Positions 21,843-31,650 of a stretch of DNA of 64,000 bases are shown in pieces. The stretch is from Theristus sp. LFF4_11 (Eukaryota; Nematoda; Chromadorea; Monhysterida; Xyalidae). Below the pieces are notes generated by a model that was given only the letters and a program-made list of their open reading frames with translations, made no database searches and had not been told where the DNA came from. The stretch lies in assembly GCA_030248135.1 (NCBI GenBank), contig JASANC010004997.1, positions 1 to 64,000 of the forward strand, given 5' to 3'. Positions within the stretch are counted from its first letter, which is position 1, and the number at the start of each line of letters is the position of its first letter. A program made the position numbers and the translations under genes.

Positions 21843-24385
21843 AGGGGCTTTGAAAAAAAAATTTTTATTTTTATTTTTTTTGTTTAAAAAAAAATTTAGA
21901 TTTTTTTTTTTCAAACTGAAAAAAAAATTTGAAAAATTTTTCTTCTACTTTGCGCTGAAAATTCGATTTATGGCATAATTTTTTGAAAGTTCAAACCAAA
22001 TTTTCTTCCCAACTTCTTTGTGTGCTTAGGTACATGTCATTATTTGGTCATTTTGACCGACGTACTCCATGTTTTTCGATTTGGATGACTTCTAGAGTCA
22101 ATTTTTAGCGTTGAAATGACTTAACTGAATTGAAATATCGTTTCAGAAATCGTTTTCTTGCAACTTAGAACATGTTTTTTCAGTCGGTAGGCCATGAGAT
22201 GAACATGATATTTTGTTGATTGGCGTATGTTATAGGTCTACAATGGAGTTCTGCGATATGTTGTTAAACAATTGGAGCGGAGATGTTGGTTAATACCACA
22301 TCACACGACCGTTTTTCAGATACCCGATAACATGGCCACATGTTAAAACTTGCGTGCTGAGCTAAACTAACGTGTTAAACTTGCGTCTGTCAGTTGCCCG
22401 TAACGTGATCGCGAAATCATGGTACGTGTTTTCGATACGATGATTTGAAGAGTGGGCTCTCGCCATGTGGCAGATAGCATAGCTGGTTGAACCTGAAAGT
22501 AAGTGTCTTGGGGGGGGGGCGACCGGGTCGACAGGGGTTGCCGACTTAGCTGCAGCAAACAGGAATTTTTGAACACAGTCAAATTTTGGTAATTTTCTAA
22601 AGAGGAACAACTAAGAACGGTTCAATATTCAGGTACACGTCGAAATTTGTCTTGTTTTACTGTTGAAAATGCAACTTTCCCTCTATGAAATGGACATAAT
22701 TTCAATAAAACACGATTTTCGCTCTTATAGTTTTCCGGATCGTTCTGAAAATAGTCTAGATGAACTTTTTTTCCCTAACCCTACCCCCAGGCCCCCCCTA
22801 GAACAACTATGCCTCTTCTACTGTTTTGACCCCCAAAACGTCACTCACTAATTGTCCCCAGCCCAAGTGAAAATACACATACCGGCTTGAAATTCGATCA
22901 ATTCTGATGATGCGTCGCGACGGCAGGACACGAAACGGCAACCAGACAACGTAACGCTTGCAAACGGAGCAGCTCGGACGCTCAAATTTAGATTGCGAGG
23001 CGAATCGTCTCGTCACCTTATCTGCATCGGAAATGGTAAGCCAACCTTTGGGACGCTCAAAAACTTCATCGCAGATGTTGTTGAAGCTTGAAATCAGTCG
23101 GTAAAACGGTCCAAAATCGACCGCTAAAGGTTTTACGAGGTAATATCAAGGAAAATTTTTGTTGAACTTTTAAAAAATTTTGCCAAAATTGAGGTTTTCA
23201 GAGCATATTAGAGGAAAATTTTTCGAATTAAAAAAATCGGCATTTTTGTTTTTTTTAATTACTTTAAAAAAACAAATTTTGATTTTTGTTTAACAACCCT
23301 ACTACTGCCCTACTTCCACTCAGTACCGAAGGCGAAAGCAAATTTTCGAGGGGGGGGCCTAGGGTTAGGAAAAAAAAATCCGAATTTTTTTTTTAAATTA
23401 AAAAAAAATTTTTTTTTAAATTTTTTTTACAAGTTAGGTTCGTTCGAAGCGTCTCGTCGAGCTGAGTTCATCTAGACTATTTTCAGAACGATCCGGGAAA
23501 CTATAAGAGCGAAAATCGTGTTTTATTGAAATTATGTCCATTTCATAGAGGGAAAGTTGCATTTTCAACAGTAAAACAGGGCAATTTTTCACGTGTACTT
23601 GAATATTGAACCGTTCTTAGTGGTTCCTCTTTAGAAAATTACCAAAATTTGACTGTGTTCAAAAATTCCTGTTTGCTGTAGCTAAGTCGGCAACCCCTGT
23701 CGACCCGGTCGCCCCCCCCCCCCCAAGACACTTACTTTCAGGTTCAACCAGCTATGCTATCTGCCACATGGCGAGAGCCCACTCTTCAAATCATCGTATC
23801 GAAAACACGTACCATGATTTCGCGATCACGTTGCGGGCAACTGACAAACGCAAGTTTAACACGTTAGTTTAGCTCAGCACGCAAGTTTTAACATGTGGCC
23901 ATGTTATCGGGTATCTGAAAAACGGTCGTGTGATGTGGTATTAACCAACATCTCCGCTCAAATTGTTTAACAATATATCGCACAACTCCATTGTAGACCT
24001 ATAACATACGCCAATCAACAAGATATCATGTTCATCTCATGGCCTACCGACTGAAAAACATTTTCTAAGTTGCAAGAAAACGATTTCTGAAACGATATTT
24101 CAATTCAGTTAAGTCATTTCAACGCTAAAAATTGACTCTAGAAGTCATCCAAATCGAAAAACATGGAGTACGTCGGTCAAAATGACCAAATAATGACATT
24201 TACCTAAGCACACAAAGAAGTTGGGAAGAAAATTTGGTTTGAACTTTCAAAAAATTATGCCATAAATCGAATTTTCAGAGCAAAGTAGAAGAAAAATTTT
24301 TCAAATTTTTTTTTAAGTTCAAAATTTAAAAAAAAAAAACAAAAAAAAATAATAAAATTTTTTTTTTCAAAGCCCCTAACCCTAG
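21843..24385. repeat. Large inverted repeat, arms about 0.95 kb
   Basis: Sequence from about 21843 to 22787 reappears in reverse complement from about 23352 to 24384, with a spacer of about 560 bp. Both outer edges read GGGGCTTTGAAAAA (or its complement) next to CCTAACCC, and both inner edges have CCTAACCC again. The arms include the block with CCTGTCGACCCGGTCGC. The spacer holds part of a third block, found complete at 26836 and 30547. Confidence 0.72.
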
Positions 24386-24399
24386 GGGGGCCGGGGGTG

Positions 24400-26120
24400 T
24401 CGTCACGTGGGGGGGGGGGTGCCGAAAATTTTTCAGTGGGGGGTGTCAGTCATGGTACAGTGACACCCCCCCCAGGCGTGGGCCATGGGGGGCAGGGGTC
24501 GAGATGGGGGGGGGGGGGGGTACCCCCCCCCAACCAAGTCGACACCCCCCCCCACCCGGGCAAACCCCCCCCCCAAATTTTGGTCAAAATACCCCCCCTC
24601 TCGAATTTGGGGGGGGGCCAGACCCCCCCCTCCCAGATTTCGACCTTCCAAACCCCCCCCCACCAAATCCTGACCGTCTGACCACCCCCCCCTTTGATTT
24701 TGACTTTCGATGGAGACATTTTCTCTTGTATATCTCTATATTTCTCTCATTTGTAGGTATCTATATTATATGCATGTTTGTATCTCAATATACAGTCGAA
24801 CTCAATAAAATGTGGAATCAGCTGATTGGTCGGCCGAGGGGAGGCTGCTCACACTCCGCACCCTTCTTTTTTCGTGGATCTGGATTCTATTGAATCGTGT
24901 TTCTTTTGAATGAGTGTGAATTTCCAGCACCGTTTTCATGCTAAAAATAAACTCAAAGGGTTGGAGAACTGCGAAATTAAATTTTTTTTATTCAACAGCT
25001 CAAAATGCATTTTTTACTGACGACGACGACGACGACGTCGTCGCTTAATTTTTACGTGTGAACTGAAAGACAAAAGCCTGAAATGAGTGCGCTGTGTAGC
25101 CAGCTAAAGGGGGTTTCATTCCTAGCTGACCGATCGACATGCGTCCGCAATTAAAAAAAAATGCGTTCCGACTTCGCGGACGACGACGACACGACGACGA
25201 CTTTGCTTTCATTTTTCATTTTTTTCGTTTTCAAGTTGTTTTTGGTAAGCTGCTGTGCTCATTTACTTGGTGCACGCAGCAAACCATGCACAGCTCACTC
25301 CTTTCAGGCTTTTATTTTCCAGTTCACACGCAAAAATTAAGCGACGACGTCGTCGTCGTCATTAAACAAAAAATACATTTTGAGTTGAGCTGTGGAATAA
25401 AAATTTTCAAAATTTCGCGGTCTCTAACCTTTGAGTTTATTTTTAGCACAAAAAGGGTGCTGGAAATTCATAAAAACACGTTTCAATAAAATCCAAATCC
25501 ACGAAAAAAGAACGGTGCGGAGTGTGAGCAGCCTCCGCTCGGTCGACCAATCAGCTGATTCCACATTTTAGTGAGTTCGACTGTATATTGTGTTTTTTTT
25601 GTATACGTACCACTTTGTTATACATTTACCACTTTGTACGTCAATGTTTTCAATACTGTACTTCAATATCAAGTCTCACCCGTGCAGCGTGTCTCGTTCG
25701 TGTAGCTTTCAGATGTCCCACCCGAACGAAAATCAAAGCAAAATGTATGACTAGAGACTAGAGAGAGGCCTTGACTGGATGCTGTGGTTTCTAGCACTTT
25801 TATTCAACAACTTTTGGTCCGACCCCCCCCCTCCCCTAGAATTTTCGGTCTCGCTCGGGAACCCACCCCCCTCCCAACCAAATCGACCCCTAATAGCCAT
25901 TTTTTGCCCATACAATGTCATCGTCAAGAAAAATTTTGGTCCCCCCCCCCCCCCCCTAGAATTTTCGGTCTCGCTCGGACCCCCCCCCCCCCCTAGAATT
26001 TTCGGTCTCGCTCGGGAGCCCCCCCCACCCAAGTCGACTCCCCCCCACCCGGGACGACCCCCCCCAAATTTGGGCGGACCCCCCCCCCCCTCGGATTCGC
26101 CAAAAATCGGGCTCGACCCC
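24400..26120 (-). repeat. Inverted paralogue of the 7.78-8.54 kb block
   Basis: In reverse complement this segment follows the same order as 7780-8540. It starts at CGAGCCCGATTTTTGGCGAA, runs through several ATTTTCGGTCTCGCTCGG units and the CACCCGTGCAG phrase, to TCTCTATATTTCTCTCAT and the G/C-run tail. The difference is the MITE at 24793-25583, absent from the 8-kb copy. Confidence 0.75.
24793..25583. mobile_element. TA-flanked MITE with long TIRs, TIR CAGTCGAACT
   Basis: Arms of about 200 bp or more are inverted repeats, with CAGTCGAACTC at the left and GAGTTCGACTG at the right. Each arm carries a GACGAC run and CAGCTGATTGGTCGG. Compared with the empty copy near 8255-8275 (CAATATATATTG), the insertion gained a 2-bp TA duplication. 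It is 791 bp with no transposase. Confidence 0.85.
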
Positions 26121-26835
26121 TGATGGGGGGGTGCACTATTGTAGAAAATTTTCTGGGGGGTGCACACCCCCACCCATGAGATTTTTTCGCTTAAATTTTG
26201 AAGGAACAACGCTAAATTTTGCTGCAAAATCTTTGAAATTACAATGAAGAATGTCAAGTTATCATATATTTAGCTCATATTATGGACTTTAAAGACAAAA
26301 AATCATGATTTTTGAGCAAAAATTCATGATTTTTGGGTGGTCTAGAGATGTCAAAAAAAATTTCCATTTTTTTCTTCAAAAAAAAATTTTAAATTTTTTT
26401 AAAAAAATCAAAGTTGTTCAGAATTTTTCAGGGAGTCCGAATATCACCATCTGAGGAGCCACCGACTTACCATATGACCCCCACTCTCATATGGGAGGAG
26501 GGTGAAAATTTCAGACTTGGTTTCGGTGACCCCATTTTCCCACCGACGACATCACGTCTCGTGTTTTGCCTCTCAATTAACTTCAAATAACACGGAAACA
26601 AGTTCAACAACAAACCGGTGTGATCATGCTGACGACACGAGGCGAAACAGCAACGAGCAACCAACAAAGTTACGCTTGCAGTGGCAGACAGTACAATTTC
26701 GACCTTTCGAGATCCTGAAAAACGATGCATAAATGTGAGTTCTCTGCTTCTATCTCACCTTAGCGGCATCGGAATTTGTTGAACTAGCCTTTGCGACGCT
26801 CAAGTACTTCAATGCGCGAGTCGATCATCACTCAC

Positions 26836-27551
26836 TAGGGTTGTTAAACAAAAATGAAAATTTTTTTTTTTAAAAAAGTGATTAAAAAAAAACAAAAATG
26901 CCGATTTAAAAAAAAAAAAAATTCGAAAAATTTTCCTCTAATATGCTCTGAAAACCTCAATTTTGGCACAATTTTTCGAAAGTTCAACAAAAATTTTCTT
27001 TGATTATACCTCGTAAAACCTTTAGCAGTCGATTTTGGGCCGTTTTACCGACTGATTTTAGGCTTCGACAACATCTGCGATGAAGTTTTTGAGCGTCCCA
27101 AAGCTTAGCCTACCATTTCCGATGCAGATAAGGTGACGATTGGCCTCACAGAGCGTCCGATTGTGCTCGCTGCACCGTTTGCAAGCGCTACGTTGTCTGG
27201 TTGCTGCTTCGTGTCGTGTCGTCGCGACACCATCAGAAGAATTGATCGAATTTCAAGGCGGTATGTTTGTCTTCACTTTAGCATTAGCTTAGCTGGGGAC
27301 AATTAGTGACGTTTTGGAGGTCAAAACACAAGAAGAGGCATGGTGACGGTTTGGAAAAGGGGTAATTGAGGTCACCAAAACAAAATCTGCAAAGTTCCGC
27401 CATACGGGTGTCATTCGGGAGGCGCTTGCATATCATATGTGGTTCTTCGGACTCCCTGATTGATTTAGCACAACTTTGATTTTTGAAATTTAAAAAAAAA
27501 AAATTAAAAAAAAAACAAAAATGACGATTTTTGTTTTTTTTAACAACCCTA
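26836..27551. repeat. TAGGGTTGTTAAA-terminated repeat, copy 1 (716 bp)
   Basis: It starts TAGGGTTGTTAAACAAAAAT and ends TTTTTTAACAACCCTA, an inverted terminal repeat. It is nearly identical over its whole length to 30547-31274. Part of it, reversed, lies at 22830-23310. The interior phrase GATGCAGATAAGGTGACGAT is diagnostic. No coding frame spans it, so it is a non-autonomous element. Confidence 0.78.
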
Positions 27552-27793
27552 CCCTAAATCGATCCAGAATACCACCTGCAGTGTTGAAGACTAAGTGACA
27601 AGGTAAAGTCAAAGAAAATTTTTGTTGAACTTTCGAAAAATAATGCCAAAAACGACATTTTCAGGGCACATTAAAAAAAAATTTCAAAAATTTTTAATAA
27701 AAAAATAAAAAATGCTCATTTTTTTACTTAAAAAAATTTTTTTTTGACCCTTACATCTCTAGGGTGGTCCGAGAAAATTTTTGGGGGTGTCAC

Positions 27794-28263
27794 CATAGTT
27801 GTTCCAGAGCCGAGGGGTTGGGGGGGGGCCGATATTGATAGCTGGAGCAAATTTTCCAGATAGATAGATAGCTGGAAAATTTTGGGGGGGGCGCGGGGGG
27901 GCCATGTGACTTTGGGGGGGGGCCGGTCAAAATTTTGAAATTTGATAGTTAGATAGCTAAAACGCTAAAAAGCAATAAAAACAGCAAAATAATGCTAAAA
28001 ATACACTAAAAATCGAGTATAAACGCAAATTTTACCTAAAATTAGCGAAATTTTTTAGAATTATGAGCAAAAATAGTCAATTTTGGTCAAAAATTGACTT
28101 ATTTTGTGTCTTCGAAGACAAAATTTTTAGATAGATAGCTGGCTGAGAAATTTTTTTTAGATAGATAATAGCTGAGCCGAAAAAACCTGTCTGATAGAGA
28201 TATATTCTAAAATTTTTGGGGGGGGGCCGGCCCCCCCAGGCCCCCCCCCCAAGAACAACTATG
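27794..28263. mobile_element. hAT-like MITE, perfect 8-bp target duplication (copy 2)
   Basis: The termini CATAGTTGTTCC and GAACAACTATG are flanked on both sides by GGTGTCAC, an exact 8-bp duplication. The region around 21021-21073, in reverse complement, is the same host sequence without the insertion. It is 470 bp with no coding region. Confidence 0.9.
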
Positions 28264-30546
28264 GGTGTCACTGTTACTTAGGTCCATCTAGGGGGGGGGG
28301 GGGGCGGGGGGGGGTCCAGCAATTTTCGAGGGGGGGGGGGGGGGGTCTGGATGGTCCAGTGTCAGGTTTTGGGGGGTGGGTGTCGCGGACCCCCCCCCCC
28401 CCCCACCCCCCTCACGCGGAGGTCTCGGGTGCTCTGGGTAGAGATGTAAGGGTCAAAAAAAATTTTTTTTTAATTTTTTTTTTTAAAAAAGTAAAAAATG
28501 AGCATTTTTTTATTTTTTTATTAAAAATTTTTGAAATTTTTTCTTTAATGTGCCCTGAAAATGCCGTTTTTGGCATAATTTTTCGAAAGTTCAACAAAAA
28601 TTTTCTTTGACTTTACCTTGTCACTTAGTCTTCAACGCTGCAGGTGGTATTCTGGATTGATTTATCGACTGTTTTCAGCCTTGGTGAGTGATGATCGACT
28701 CGCGCATTGAAGTACTTGAGCGTCGCAAAGGCTAGTTCAACAAATTCCGATGTCGCCAAGGTGAGATAGAAGCAGAGAACTCACATTTACGCATCGTTTT
28801 TCAGGATCTCGAAAGGTCGAAATTGCACTGTCTGCCACTGCAAGCGTAACTTCGTTCAGTACCGTGGGCCCAAACAAATTTTCGAAGGGGGGGGGGGGTA
28901 TGGTGCCGTGGGGGGGGGGGTGCCGACCAAAAAGGGTGGGGGGGGGGGCCAAAGAATGGGAACTTGGGACCCCCCCCCCGGGGGTCCCATGGGGGGGGTG
29001 CATTTTTTCAAAATTTTCTGTGGGGCCCACCCCCCCACCCCCCCCCCCCATGAAATTTTTTCGCTTAAATTTGAAAGGAAAAACGCTAAATTTTGCTGCA
29101 AAATCTTTGAAATTACAATGAAGATGGTCAAGTTATCATATATTCAGCTTATATTATAGACTTTATAGACAAAAAATCATGATTTTCGAAAAAAAATTTA
29201 GGGTGTGCAGAAAATTGTGGGGGGGGGGTGTCCGCCAGACAAGAGTTCAGGGGGGGGGGTGGGGGGGTGTCGGCCAAATTTTCGAGGGGGGGGGGGGGGT
29301 ACGATGGGGGGGTGCCCGGTTTTGTGGGGTGGCACGGTTCCCCCCCCCCCCCCCACCCGACGGTCTCGGGTGCTCTGGGGGGGGGGGGTGTACCCCCCCC
29401 ACCCCCCCCGCCCCCGGTACTGTCTGGGGGGGGATGGGGTTAGGGGCTTTGAAAAAAAATTTTTTTTTGTTTTTTTTGTTTTTTTTCAAAAATTTGGATT
29501 TTTTTCAAACTTAAAAAAAATTGAAAAATTTTTCTTCCACTTCGGTTTCTCCACTTCCACAATAAAAACAGCAAAATAATGCTAAAAATACACTAAAAAT
29601 CAAGTATAAACGCGTATTTTACCTAAAATTAGCGAAATTTTCAAGAATTACAAGCAAAAATGGTCAATTTTGGTCAAAAATTGACTCATTTTATGTCTTC
29701 GAAGACAAAAATTTTCAGATAGATAGCTGGCTGAGAATTTTTTTAGATAGATAATAGCTGAGCCGAAAAAACCTGTCTGATAGAGATAGATTCGAAAAAT
29801 TTTTGGGGGGGGGTCGGCCCCCCCCAGGCCCCCCCCCCCTAGAACAACTATGCGATGATTTGAAGAGTGGGCTCTCGCCATGTGGCAGATAGCATAGCTG
29901 GTTAAACCTGAAAGTAAGTGTCTTGGGGGGGGGCGACCGGGTCGACAGGGGTTGCCGACTTAGCTACAGCAAACAGGAATTTTTGAACACAGTCAAATTT
30001 TGGTAATTTTCTAAAGAGGAACAACTAAGAACGGTTCAATATTCAAGTACACGTCGAAAATTGTCCTGTTTTACTGTTGAAAATGCAACTTTCCCTCTAT
30101 GAAATGGACATAATTTCAATAAAACACGATTTTCGCTCTTATAGTTTTCCGGATCGTTCTGAAAATAGTCTAGATGAACTCAGCTCGACGAGACGCTTCG
30201 AACGAACCTAACTTGTAAAAAAATTTAAAAAAAATTAAATAAATTGTAAATTAAAAAAAATCCGGATTTTTTTCCCCCTAACCCTAGGTGGATTTGTATA
30301 CATACTTAAAAGTGATTTTTTTGATTTCTGATCTGAGGTTGCTTGCAATGAGTCGTTGTAGGTTCCTAATCCTAAACCTAATCCTAATCCTAAGCCAAGC
30401 CTTTTTGATAAGGTGAAAATGATCAATTTAGTTTTTGCATTTTTTCTTTCCTGTGTTAAAGGGCAGGGGCAACCGCCACTGCACATGCACCTGTTTTAAT
30501 AATGATGCATTACGCCCTAGGTGTACCCCCCCCCCCACCCCCCCCC
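28264..30546. repeat. G/C-run repeat patchwork with hAT-MITE 3' part
   Basis: It contains the CTTAAATTTGAAAGGAAAAACG block at about 29060 and very long G runs at 28290-28400 and 29215-29420. The right half of a hAT-like MITE ends in GAACAACTATG at about 29850. An inverted copy of the CCTGTCGACCCGGTCGC block lies at 29860-30290. Around 30366-30400 there is a degenerate CCTAAT run. No gene is seen. Confidence 0.55.
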
Positions 30547-31274
30547 TAGGGTTGTTAAACAAAAATGAAATTTTTTTTTTAAAAAAAAAGTGATTAAAAA
30601 AAAACAAAAATGCCGATTTTTTTTTAAAAAAAAAAAATTCGAAAAATTTTCCTCTAATATGCTCTGAAAACCTCAATTTTGGCACAATTTTTCGAAAGTT
30701 CAACAAAAATTTTCTTTGATTATACCTCGTAAAACCTTTAGCAGTCGATTTTGGGCCGTTTTACCGACTGATTTTAGGCTTCGACAACATCTGCGATGAA
30801 GTTTTTGAGCGTCCCAAAGCTTAGCCTACCATTTCCGATGCAGATAAGGTGACGATTCGCCTCGCAGAGCGTCCGATTGTGCTCGCTGCTCCGTTTGCAA
30901 GCGCTACGTTGTCTGGTTGCTGCTTCGTGTCGTGTCGTCGCGACACCATCAGAAGAATTGATCGAATTTCAAGGCGGTATGTTTGTCTTCACTTTAGCAT
31001 TAGCTTAGCTGGGGACAATTAGTGACGTTTTGGAGGTCAAAACACAAGAAGAGGCATGGTGACGGTTTGGAAAAGGGGTAATTGAGGTCACCAAAACAAA
31101 ATCTGCAAAGTTCCGCCATACGGGAGTCATTCGGGAGGCGCTTGCATATCATATGTGGTTCTTCGGACTCCCTGATTGATTTAGCACAACTTTGATTTTT
31201 GAAATTTTTAAAAAAAAAAAAAATTTTTAAAAAAAAAACAAAAATGACGATTTTTGTTTTTTTTAACAACCCTA
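30547..31274. repeat. TAGGGTTGTTAAA-terminated repeat, copy 2 (728 bp)
   Basis: Near-identical direct copy of 26836-27551, with small differences in the poly-A/T tracts and a few substitutions (for example CTGCTCCGT versus CTGCACCGT). The high identity suggests recent amplification. It is bounded by TAGGGTTG and CAACCCTA. Confidence 0.78.
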
Positions 31275-31650
31275 CCCCCCCCTCGTCTTCGGTACTGCTT
31301 CCATTTGAGCTCTGGAACAATTTTGGTTTTTGGTGTTGTTCTTTTTATGTTTGATTCTTTCAGGTTTGACCCTCGTTGGGTTTTTTTGGCGTGTTTGAGT
31401 ACGAGTTGTGCAGTTGAGCAGTGAGCTGAAGTGCTGAACCAATAGAGACACAAAAACTCAACAGACCAGACCGGTGTGGCGGTGTATTTGATCGGATATT
31501 TTGGAAACAAACATATTTCTATCGTCCTCATCCGTCATCTGTGTTCTCGAATTGATTGTTGTTGTCCATGCTCCGTGAGACATTCTTATTGCAGTTTAAA
31601 ATTTGTGAGCAGTTTTCAAAGGCGAAAAAAACGTCTTTTCGTGGTTTTGA

